From Gemmatimonadota bacterium (GTDB lineage Bacteria > Gemmatimonadota > Gemmatimonadetes > Palauibacterales > Palauibacteraceae): 6,278 nt of DNA. Each line of letters starts with the position of its first letter. The first letter of the stretch is position 1. The notes under the pieces are model-generated. The model had not been told where the DNA came from. It did no database searches and saw only the letters and a program-made list of their open reading frames with translations. The stretch covers positions 1-6,278 of the forward strand of contig JAUVPT010000100.1 in assembly GCA_030598525.1 (NCBI GenBank), read 5' to 3'. Below are positions 1 through 6,134 of the stretch, in pieces. Position numbers and translations under genes: made by a program.

Positions 1-1
1 C

Positions 2-508
2 ATCGGCCCGGCCCGCGCCTGTACGCTGGTGGCCGCGTTCGAGCTCGGAAGGCGCGCCTCGGCCGAGCCGGCTCGCAGAGATTCCCGCATCCAGGGTCCG
101 GGTGACGTGTTCCGGAGGCTGGGGCCCGCCCTCCGGGACCGAAAACAGGAGGAGTTCTGGGCTGTCTACCTCGACACCCAGAACCGGGTGATCTCCGAGC
201 GCTGCGTGACGGTCGGCCTCCTCAACTCATCGCTCGTCCATCCCCGCGAGGTATTCGCTCCCGCGATCGCCCACGCGGCGGCCAGTGTCGTGCTGGCCCA
301 CAACCACCCGAGCGGCGATCCCGATCCTTCGCCTGAAGACCTCGAGGTTACGTGGCAGCTCGTCGAGAGCGGCCGGCTGCTCGGGATCCCGGTCCGGGAT
401 CACATCATCATCGGGGACGGGCGGTTCATCAGCCTGCTCGAAAGGGGGCTGGTGCCCGGCGCGGGCCCGGAGGTGGCGCTTCGGAGTCCTGGCGGGTCAC
501 GATCCTGA
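2..508 (+). CDS. radC: RadC family JAB/MPN domain protein (5' end outside window)
   Basis: C-terminal part of a RadC (UPF0758) protein; the frame is open to the left edge and the true start lies upstream. The first visible residues (IGPARACTLVAAFELGRR) match the end of the helix-hairpin-helix segment that precedes the catalytic-like domain in this family. The JAB/JAMM metal-site motif is complete at 299-340: H-x-H, then seven residues, Ser, two residues, Asp (HNHPSGDPDPSPED). The downstream family signature LLGIPVRDHIIIGDG is also present, and the protein ends soon after the usual C-terminal helix at TGA 506-508. The GTG at 29 is an internal valine codon, not a start. RadC was historically linked to DNA repair, but its molecular role is unsettled; the JAMM fold suggests a zinc-dependent hydrolase. 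It lies 135 bases upstream of rel on the same strand, so it may or may not share a transcript with it. Confidence 0.93.
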   Translation: MGPARACTLVAAFELGRRASAEPARRDSRIQGPGDVFRRLGPALRDRKQEEFWAVYLDTQNRVISERCVTVGLLNSSLVHPREVFAPAIAHAAASVVLAHNHPSGDPDPSPEDLEVTWQLVESGRLLGIPVRDHIIIGDGRFISLLERGLVPGAGPEVALRSPGGSRS

Positions 509-519
509 ACCGACGCGCT

Positions 520-549
520 TTGCATGGCACGCGAGTTGCTCTCTATGTT
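520..549 (+). promoter_or_regulatory. weak sigma70-like promoter candidate upstream of rel
   Basis: The short AT-richer patch in the radC-rel gap contains TATGTT at 544-549 (4 of 6 matches to the -10 consensus). It is preceded at 18 bases by TTGCAT at 520-525 (only the TTG of the -35 box matches). It would give a leader of roughly 85-90 bases before the chosen rel start. The match is poor and the promoter preferences of this organism are unknown, so this is a candidate only. Confidence 0.18.
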
Positions 550-562
550 GAATTCACCAGGG

Positions 563-606
563 CCGCGCCGCGAGGGCAGATCAGGGCAACTCGCTGCCCG
601 GCGCGG
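563..606 (+). other. possible stem-loop in the leader of rel
   Basis: Bases 563-570 (CCGCGCCG) are exactly complementary to 599-606 (CGGCGCGG), forming an 8-bp GC-only stem. Inside it, GGCA at 585-588 can pair with TGCC at 595-598 as a small inner hairpin. A second GGGCA copy at 574-578 offers an alternative pairing. There is no T tract after the stem, so it does not look like an intrinsic terminator for radC. It lies 37 bases before the chosen rel start and could be a leader structure, or a chance pairing in GC-rich DNA. Confidence 0.28.
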
Positions 607-633
607 GTATGGGGAAGGGGCACTCGTTTCTCG

Positions 634-639
634 AAGGGA
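634..639 (+). promoter_or_regulatory. ribosome binding site supporting the GTG start of rel
   Basis: AAGGGA at 634-639 contains AAGG placed six bases before the GTG at 644. The upstream in-frame ATGs at 524 and 545 have no purine-rich sequence at a suitable distance. This is the main local argument for the shorter Rel protein. Confidence 0.5.
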
Positions 640-643
640 TGCC

Positions 644-2872
644 GTGGCCACGAAGTCGACCGAGGTCAAGCGGAAGGACGACTCCACCCCCAGCGGGGAC
701 TGGGCGAGGTCCATCCTCCCGCCGGAGTTCCTCGAGGCGATCGCCGGCAGCGAGGACCGCCTGGACCTCGAACTGCTGGCCCTGGCTTTCCAGTACGCCA
801 AAGAGAAGCACGAGGGCCAGAAGCGCAGCTCTGGCGAGGACTACATCACTCACTGCGTACAGGTCGCCACGATCCTGGGGGAAATTCACCGGGACACGGT
901 GAGCATCGCCGCATCCCTCCTGCACGACGTGGTCGAGGACAGCCGCACCACGGTGGAGGAGATCGAACGCGAGTTCGGCAGCGAGATCGCCACGATCGTG
1001 GACGGCCTGACGAAGATCTCGCGGGTCGAGATCCGGTCGCTCGCCGAGCGGCAGGTGGAGACCTACCGGAAGCTGCTGCTCTCGATGGCGCGTGATGCGA
1101 GGGTGATCATCGTCAAGCTGGCGGACCGGCTTCACAACATGCGCACGCTCGAGCACCTGGATCCGGTAAGTCAGAGACGGATCGCTCTCGAGACGCGTGA
1201 CATCTACGCCCCGCTCGCCCATCGCCTCGGAATGGCCCGGGTGCGGTGGGAGCTGGAAGACCTCGCGTTCAAGTTCCTCGATCCCGAGGAGTATCGGGCG
1301 GTCGCCACTACCGTGTCGGACAAGCGAAGTGAGCGAGAGAGCCTGATCGCGCAGATGGTCGCGCCGCTCAAGGAGGAGCTCCGAGCGGCGGGTCTCGAGT
1401 GCACGGTCGAGGGCCGGGCGAAGCACCTGTGGTCGATCCAGCGGAAGATGACCAAGCGGGGTCGACCGTACGAGGAGATCTACGACGGGCTCGCCGTTCG
1501 AGTGATCCTGCCCTCGGTCAGGGACTGCTACCACGCTCTGGGCGTGATCCACAACAAGTGGACGCCGCTGACGGAGCGCTTCCATGACTACATCGCGACC
1601 CCGAAGTCGAACCTGTACCAGAGCCTCCACACGACGATCTTCGGACCGGGCGGCCGGCTGTACGAGATCCAGCTTCGCACCGAAGAAATGCACCGGACGG
1701 CGGAGCTCGGGATCGCCGCCCATTGGCGGTACAAGGAGAACCGGGAGGGAGACGAGGTCGACGAGAAGCTCACCTGGTTCCGGCAGGTGCTGGAGTGGCA
1801 GCAGGAGACACGGGAGCCGGAGGAATTCCTCGAGTTCCTGAAGATCGACCTGTTCCAGGACGAGATCTTCGTGTTCACGCCCGCCGGTGACGTGAAGCAG
1901 CTCCCGAAGGGCGCGACGCCGATCGACTTCGCCTACGCGGTGCACACCGAGGTCGGGCAGCGGTGCTCCGGCGCGAAGGTGAACGGTCGTATCGCACCCC
2001 TCTCACGAGCCCTGCGCAACGGGGACACGGTCGAAATCCTCACTTCCGACTCCAAGACGCCGTCCCGCGACTGGCTCGGGTTCGTACAGACGAGCCGGGC
2101 CCGCCATCGGATCCGGCAGTGGATCCGCCGCGAAGAATACGACTCTTCCGTGCGCCTGGGACGGGAGATCCTGGCCAGGGAATGGCGCCGCCAGCGGCTC
2201 AAGCCGACGGAAAAAGAAATTGAGGAGGCGGTGCGGACCCTGGGAGTGACGGACGGATCGAACGGCCTGTTCGCCGCTGTCGGGCGAGGGGACATCGGCA
2301 TGACGAAGGTCATGCGCGCCGTGTTCCCGCAGGATGCGCCGGAGCGCGAGAAGCAGGACACTCCCCTCTCGAAGTTCGTGAAGAAGGTGTGGCGCGAACC
2401 GAAGGGCGTACGGATCCAGGGGATGGACAATTTGATGGTCCGTTATTCCCAGTGTTGCCAACCAGTTCCGGGCGATGAGGTCATCGGATACATCACTGTC
2501 GGACGGGGCATCTCGATCCACCGCCGTGACTGCCCCAACGTCCTCAATCTCCCCGACCTGCCCGAACGGCGAATCATGATCGATTGGGACGACGATGGGG
2601 CCCAACGATTCCTCGTTCGCATCGTCATGGAGGGTACGGACCGTCACGGCTTGTTCGCGGAGATCGCCAAGTCGATCAGCGACACGGGCACCAACATCCA
2701 GTCGGCGGATATCAAGTCGACCGAGGGTGGCATGACGGGGCAGTTCGTGGTGGAAGTCGAGAACCTGGCTCACCTGAAGAAGGTGATGCGCCAGATCCGG
2801 CGAGTGAAGGGCGTGATCAGCGTGGAGCGAAAAGAGAGCTTCGGCGACAGCGACCTGACTCTCGAGGTGTAG
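644..2872 (+). CDS. rel: Bifunctional (p)ppGpp synthetase/hydrolase, long RSH (Rel) family
   Basis: Makes (p)ppGpp from ATP and GDP/GTP and degrades it, as the stringent-response switch on ribosomes. With the GTG start the protein has 742 residues, typical for Rel. Domains: HD hydrolase about 35-190, with metal and catalytic residues H70, H94-D95, E98-D99 and D161 all present; synthetase about 235-365, with catalytic D315 in RFHD (312-315) and E341 in YEIQLR; TGS about 406-468; helical region; zinc-finger-like domain with C604-C605, H626 and C630; C-terminal ACT about 656-730. The intact hydrolase and the Arg of the RXKD motif point to a bifunctional Rel and not a RelA-type enzyme, but the motif Lys is His here. 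In-frame ATGs at 524 and 545 would add up to 40 residues that resemble no Rel N-terminus and lack a ribosome binding site; about 45 residues precede the HD core from GTG 644, close to known Rel proteins. It is monocistronic or shares a transcript with radC. Confidence 0.96.
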   Translation: MATKSTEVKRKDDSTPSGDWARSILPPEFLEAIAGSEDRLDLELLALAFQYAKEKHEGQKRSSGEDYITHCVQVATILGEIHRDTVSIAASLLHDVVEDSRTTVEEIEREFGSEIATIVDGLTKISRVEIRSLAERQVETYRKLLLSMARDARVIIVKLADRLHNMRTLEHLDPVSQRRIALETRDIYAPLAHRLGMARVRWELEDLAFKFLDPEEYRAVATTVSDKRSERESLIAQMVAPLKEELRAAGLECTVEGRAKHLWSIQRKMTKRGRPYEEIYDGLAVRVILPSVRDCYHALGVIHNKWTPLTERFHDYIATPKSNLYQSLHTTIFGPGGRLYEIQLRTEEMHRTAELGIAAHWRYKENREGDEVDEKLTWFRQVLEWQQETREPEEFLEFLKIDLFQDEIFVFTPAGDVKQLPKGATPIDFAYAVHTEVGQRCSGAKVNGRIAPLSRALRNGDTVEILTSDSKTPSRDWLGFVQTSRARHRIRQWIRREEYDSSVRLGREILAREWRRQRLKPTEKEIEEAVRTLGVTDGSNGLFAAVGRGDIGMTKVMRAVFPQDAPEREKQDTPLSKFVKKVWREPKGVRIQGMDNLMVRYSQCCQPVPGDEVIGYITVGRGISIHRRDCPNVLNLPDLPERRIMIDWDDDGAQRFLVRIVMEGTDRHGLFAEIAKSISDTGTNIQSADIKSTEGGMTGQFVVEVENLAHLKKVMRQIRRVKGVISVERKESFGDSDLTLEV

Positions 2873-2887
2873 GGTCTCTGCCGGCCT

Positions 2888-3493
2888 TCACTCCGAAAAG
2901 CGTGCCATCTCCCCGTCGATTTCAGCCACCTTGGCCTCCAGGTCGGCCATCAGGTCCATCGATCGCTGCGTTCCCGGGTCGATGCGCAGCATCGCATTCA
3001 CCACGCTGTCTCGCAGTGATGCGAACGCCTGCGCTACGGCCGGATCCTGAAACGCCCGGTCGATGACCGGCCTCAGGCTGCGCTCTACCTCCGCCAGCTC
3101 CGCCGCTACGGCGGCGCGTTCCTCGGGAGCCACCGGGCGTGGATCTTCCTGGCCTTCCTGGAGCAGAGTGGGGGTCGCGAGGTCCTGCAGGTCGTGACCC
3201 ACCTCTCTCGCCCGGTCGAGAAGCTCTGCGGCGTCGGGATCCTCACGGAGAACGAAAGCCCGCAGCTCTGTGTTGAAGGCCTCCTGGGCAGCGCGCACTC
3301 CTGGCTCCTCCAGCGCCCGCACCTGGACGCTCCGGATGACGTTCTGGGCTGACGAGAACTGCATCAGCAGCGATCGTCGCTGTCTCCGGAGCTCCGCCAG
3401 CTCCTCCTCCTGTCTGGATGCGGAATCCGAGCATGCGACGGCGGTCGTGAGGAGCAAGGCCAGCGTTATGGAGAGTCGTGCGTATGGAGTCAT
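2888..3493 (-). CDS. Predicted lipoprotein with an internally duplicated helical domain, function unknown
   Basis: I do not recognise this 201-residue protein. It starts with a short n-region holding one Arg (R6), a hydrophobic stretch at 7-20 (SITLALLLTTAVA) and a lipobox-like A-V-A-C ending at C21. It is therefore probably exported, lipid-modified at C21 and membrane-anchored. The mature part is strongly charged and almost certainly alpha-helical: residues 28-58 look like a coiled coil. Residues 59-105 and 146-192 align without gaps (10 of 47 identical), each with E/D-P near the start and L-R-x-D-P after 20 or so residues; a Pro/Glu-rich linker at about 107-125 lies between. No cysteine follows C21 and no catalytic motif is evident. 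It is transcribed alone, convergent with rel (stops 15 bases apart) and divergent from uvrB. The start is supported by GAGGG four bases upstream and by the signal peptide beginning at this Met. Confidence 0.82.
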   Translation of the reverse strand: MTPYARLSITLALLLTTAVACSDSASRQEEELAELRRQRRSLLMQFSSAQNVIRSVQVRALEEPGVRAAQEAFNTELRAFVLREDPDAAELLDRAREVGHDLQDLATPTLLQEGQEDPRPVAPEERAAVAAELAEVERSLRPVIDRAFQDPAVAQAFASLRDSVVNAMLRIDPGTQRSMDLMADLEAKVAEIDGEMARFSE

Positions 3494-3497
3494 GGTG

Positions 3498-3503
3498 CCC
3501 TCT
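3498..3503 (-). promoter_or_regulatory. ribosome binding site of the lipoprotein gene
   Basis: On the minus strand AGAGGG (3503 down to 3498) lies four bases before the ATG at 3493. The spacing is slightly short but the purine core is clear, and it fits the start that gives an intact signal peptide. Confidence 0.5.
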
Positions 3504-3538
3504 GGTGCAGCCCCTTGTACGAGCGGTAGCGAGGCCGC

Positions 3539-3567
3539 AACGTGATCGGCGCGCCGTGTCCAGTCAA
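3539..3567 (-). promoter_or_regulatory. weak promoter candidate for the lipoprotein gene
   Basis: In the 131-base divergent region (3494-3624) the minus strand carries TTGACT (3567 down to 3562), five of six matches to the -35 consensus. Seventeen bases later comes CACGTT (3544 to 3539), a poor -10 match. A transcript would begin near 3532, about 40 bases before the ATG. The plus strand has only a lone TTGTAC at 3515-3520 with no -10 partner, so I could not assign a uvrB promoter. Confidence 0.2.
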
Positions 3568-3571
3568 GCGG

Positions 3572-3583
3572 ACCCGGCCGGGT
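3572..3583 (+). promoter_or_regulatory. 12-bp perfect palindrome in the uvrB upstream region
   Basis: ACCCGGCCGGGT is a perfect 12-base palindrome followed directly by TTT (3584-3586). It is centred about 47 bases before the uvrB start and also upstream of the divergent lipoprotein promoter candidate. It could be an operator for a dimeric regulator of either gene. In GC-rich DNA a palindrome of this length is not rare, so the assignment is tentative. Confidence 0.22.
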
Positions 3584-3614
3584 TTTCGGGAGCCGCCGGT
3601 GAGGGGCCCCATAC

Positions 3615-3619
3615 AGGAG
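3615..3619 (+). promoter_or_regulatory. ribosome binding site fixing the GTG start of uvrB
   Basis: AGGAG at 3615-3619 lies five bases before GTG 3625. The frame is open further upstream to an ATG at 3478, but those 49 extra codons have no similarity to UvrB and would overlap the divergent lipoprotein gene start. This site decides for the GTG. Confidence 0.8.
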
Positions 3620-3624
3620 ATGTC

Positions 3625-5643
3625 GTGACGTCCGATCGTTTTAGTCTCGAGCTTCCGTTCGAGCCAACCGGGGACCAGCCGGAAGCCATCAAGGCGCTTG
3701 CCGCGGGGGTGCGCCAGGGCGAGCGCTGGCAGACGCTGCTCGGGGTCACAGGGAGCGGGAAGACGGTCACCATGGCCGGTGTGATCGAGGAGACGGGACT
3801 CCCGACCCTGGTGATGAGCCACAACAAGACGCTCGCCGCTCAGCTGTACGGGGAACTCAAGCAGTTCTTCCCGCAAAACGCGGTGGAGTACTTCATCTCC
3901 TACTATGACTACTACCAGCCCGAGGCGTACGTGCCGACGACGGACACGTACATCGAGAAGGACGCGTCGATCAACGAGGACATCGATCGGCTTCGGCTCA
4001 GGGCCACGTCCTCCCTGATGGAGCGGAACGACGTGATCGTTGTCGCCTCCGTGTCCGCGATCTATGGTCTGGGCGATCCACGCTCCTACCGCTCCCAGAT
4101 GCTCACCCTCGAGGTCGGCCAGCAGATCGGACGCCGGGACATCCTGGCAGGGCTGGTCCAGATCCAATATGGCCGGAACGACATCGACTTCCGACGCGGT
4201 ACGTTTCGGGTTCGAGGTGACGTCATCGAGGTGCTGCCGGCGTACGAGGAGCAGGCCGTTCGCATCGAGCTGTTCGGCGACGAAGTGGAGCGCATCACGA
4301 AGATCGACCCCCTCACCGGCAAGGCAATCGTCTCGCTGCAGCGCACGGCCGTCTTCCCGGCCACCCACTACGCGGTCGACCCGGCTCGCCTGGAGAGGGC
4401 GATTGACGGAATCCTCACCGAACTCGAGGTCCGTCTGATGGACCTGCGTACCGACGGACGGTTGCTGGAAGCCCAGCGGTTGGAGCAGAGAACGCGGTTC
4501 GACGTCGAGATGCTGCGTGAGATCGGAGTGTGCCAGGGGATCGAGAACTACTCACGATACTTCGATGGCCGGGAGCCGGGCGAGCGGCCGTACTGTCTGC
4601 TCGACTACTTCCCGGAGGACTTCCTCGTGGTGGTCGACGAATCGCACGTCACCGTCCCGCAGATCGGCGCTATGTACAAGGGAGACCGGAGCCGGAAGAC
4701 GACCCTGGTCGAATTCGGATTCCGCCTCCCGTCCGCCCTCGACAACCGGCCGCTGGAATTCGCGGAGTGGGAGGACATCGTACCGTCCGTCATCTTCACC
4801 AGCGCGACCCCGGGCGACCACGAGCTCCAGCGTTCGGAGGGGGTCGTGGTGGAGCAACTCATCCGGCCCACCGGACTGCTGGACCCGGGCGTCGAGATCC
4901 GGCCGGTATCGGGCCAGGTGGACGACCTCCTCGAGGAGATCCGGATTCGCACCGCCCGCTCCGAGAGGATACTCGTGACCACGTTGACCAAGCGCATGGC
5001 GGAGGATCTGTCCGAGTACCTGGCGGCCCGGGGCGTCCGCGTGCGCTATCTGCACAGCGACATCCACACGATCGAGCGGGTCGAGATCCTGCGCGAGTTG
5101 CGCCTGGGTGTGTTCGACGTGCTCGTCGGCATCAACCTCCTTCGCGAGGGGCTGGATCTTCCGGAGGTGTCGTTGGTGGCAATCCTGGACGCGGACAAGG
5201 AAGGTTTCCTGCGGTCCGAGACCTCGTTGATTCAGACCATCGGGCGGGCGGCGCGGCACGCGGAAGGCACGGCCGTGATGTATGCCGACCGGATCACGGG
5301 ATCCATGGAGCGGGCCATACGGGAGACGGACCGCCGCCGCGAGGTCCAGGCCGAGTACAACGCGGAACATGGCATCGTGCCGCGCTCGATCGTGAAGTCG
5401 GTGGAGCAGATTCGCTTCACGACGTCCGTGGCGGACGCGCGGGTGGCCGAATCACCGGGTCGCCGAGACCGATACGGGGGCGTGGACCCCGCGGAGCTGG
5501 CGCATCAGCTGGAGAACGAGATGAAGGAAGCCGCCCAGGCCCTCGACTTCGAGCGGGCGGCTCGCCTCCGTGACGAGCTGTTCGAAGTGCGGGCGGCGAT
5601 CGAGACGGGACCCAGGAGGTCGACCCGGGGGCGTTCGCGGTGA
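3625..5643 (+). CDS. uvrB: Excinuclease ABC subunit B (UvrB)
   Basis: Damage-verifying helicase-like ATPase of nucleotide excision repair: loaded by UvrA, it inserts a beta-hairpin into DNA at the lesion and recruits UvrC for incision. The 672-residue product is of normal length. Visible motifs: Walker A GVTGSGKT at 40-47 (K46); the aromatic beta-hairpin region starting YYDYYQPEAY at 93-102; the UvrA-interaction region around 150-250; Walker B DESH at 338-341; motif III-like TSATPG at 392-397; motif V region GINLLREGLDLPE at 502-514; arginine-finger motif VI QTIGRAARH at 537-545; and a C-terminal UVR domain at about 624-659 (AELAHQLENEM... FERAARLRDEL) that contacts UvrC. No key residue is missing. 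It is the first gene of an apparent operon; its TGA overlaps the GTG of tsaE in the sequence GTGA. I saw no convincing SOS box upstream, though the LexA site of this lineage is unknown to me. Confidence 0.98.
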   Translation: MTSDRFSLELPFEPTGDQPEAIKALAAGVRQGERWQTLLGVTGSGKTVTMAGVIEETGLPTLVMSHNKTLAAQLYGELKQFFPQNAVEYFISYYDYYQPEAYVPTTDTYIEKDASINEDIDRLRLRATSSLMERNDVIVVASVSAIYGLGDPRSYRSQMLTLEVGQQIGRRDILAGLVQIQYGRNDIDFRRGTFRVRGDVIEVLPAYEEQAVRIELFGDEVERITKIDPLTGKAIVSLQRTAVFPATHYAVDPARLERAIDGILTELEVRLMDLRTDGRLLEAQRLEQRTRFDVEMLREIGVCQGIENYSRYFDGREPGERPYCLLDYFPEDFLVVVDESHVTVPQIGAMYKGDRSRKTTLVEFGFRLPSALDNRPLEFAEWEDIVPSVIFTSATPGDHELQRSEGVVVEQLIRPTGLLDPGVEIRPVSGQVDDLLEEIRIRTARSERILVTTLTKRMAEDLSEYLAARGVRVRYLHSDIHTIERVEILRELRLGVFDVLVGINLLREGLDLPEVSLVAILDADKEGFLRSETSLIQTIGRAARHAEGTAVMYADRITGSMERAIRETDRRREVQAEYNAEHGIVPRSIVKSVEQIRFTTSVADARVAESPGRRDRYGGVDPAELAHQLENEMKEAAQALDFERAARLRDELFEVRAAIETGPRRSTRGRSR

Positions 5644-6134
5644 GCGGGCTCGACCTCGGCCCGTTCGAGATGACCGAGCCGGCACTCGCGCGATATGGGC
5701 GGGACATCGGACGGGTAGCACTCGAGAGTGGAGTGTTCGTCTGCCTGTACGGCGAGCTGGGGGCGGGGAAGTCGACCCTGGCGCGGGCCGCCTGCCGCGG
5801 AGCGGGCGTGACAGGCCCGGTCCCCAGTCCCACGTTTACGCTGGTGAACCAGTACGAAGGCCGAGGAGGCGCCACGGTCCAGCACGCGGACCTGTATCGC
5901 ATCGACGGGATCGAAGGTCTCCCGGACATGGGTTGGGATAACCTGGTCCAGTCGGACGACATGGTACTCGTGGAGTGGGCCGATCGGGCGGCCGGCTATC
6001 TTCCCGCCGACCGTTGGGACATCCGACTCGACTTTCTGAGCGACGTGACTCGCCGCCAGGTGGTGCTCCGGGCCCACGGCCGGGTGCCTCCCGTGCCGGA
6101 CCCACAGCCAGCCGCGGAGGATCAGTCGTGGTAA
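5640..6134 (+). CDS. tsaE: tRNA t6A37 biosynthesis ATPase TsaE
   Basis: P-loop ATPase that works with the TsaD-TsaB complex in making N6-threonylcarbamoyladenosine at position 37 of ANN-decoding tRNAs. The 164-residue protein shows Walker A GELGAGKST at 38-46 (K44), the family switch segment SPTFTLVNQY at 63-72, HADLYR at 82-87, and the C-terminal EW of VEWADR at 111-116, all standard for TsaE. The last 20 residues are a Pro-rich tail beyond the conserved core. The GTG start overlaps the uvrB stop by four bases, consistent with translational coupling. An AGGAGG at 5614-5619 lies 20 bases upstream, too far for a normal site, and a G-run at 5627-5631 is nearer. An alternative ATG at 5670 would remove ten residues and has no ribosome binding site either, so the exact start is less sure than the gene. 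Confidence 0.95.
   Translation: MSGLDLGPFEMTEPALARYGRDIGRVALESGVFVCLYGELGAGKSTLARAACRGAGVTGPVPSPTFTLVNQYEGRGGATVQHADLYRIDGIEGLPDMGWDNLVQSDDMVLVEWADRAAGYLPADRWDIRLDFLSDVTRRQVVLRAHGRVPPVPDPQPAAEDQSW
6116..6120 (+). promoter_or_regulatory. ribosome binding site of tsaB
   Basis: GGAGG at 6116-6120, within the last codons of tsaE, lies seven bases before GTG 6128. Strength and spacing are good and support the start that overlaps the tsaE stop. Confidence 0.8.

Noticed and set aside
352..1095. Plus-strand frame of 247 codons across the end of radC and the start of rel
   Set aside because: It overlaps two conserved genes in another frame, and its Arg/Gly/Pro-rich translation looks like a frame-shifted GC-rich sequence.
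581..1945. Long open frame of 454 codons on the minus strand opposite rel
   Set aside because: It lies entirely antisense to well-conserved rel sequence, its translation is Arg/Leu/His-rich low-complexity without a recognisable motif, and long antisense frames are expected in GC-rich genes.
3478..3624. 49-codon N-terminal extension of UvrB from the ATG at 3478
   Set aside because: The extension resembles no UvrB, has no ribosome binding site, overlaps the divergent lipoprotein start, and the GTG at 3625 has a good AGGAG and yields the normal family length.
3490..4368. Minus-strand frame of 292 codons opposite the start of uvrB
   Set aside because: Antisense to conserved uvrB and to the divergent control region; composition is that of a GC-rich shadow frame.
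4530..5573. Plus-strand frame of 347 codons within uvrB
   Set aside because: Fully inside uvrB in another frame; the translation is Gly/Arg/Pro-rich with no domain signature.
5614..5619. Perfect AGGAGG at the end of uvrB as the ribosome binding site of tsaE
   Set aside because: It lies 20 bases before the GTG start of tsaE, no start codon in that frame lies at a usual distance, and the bases encode Arg-Arg in the basic UvrB tail.
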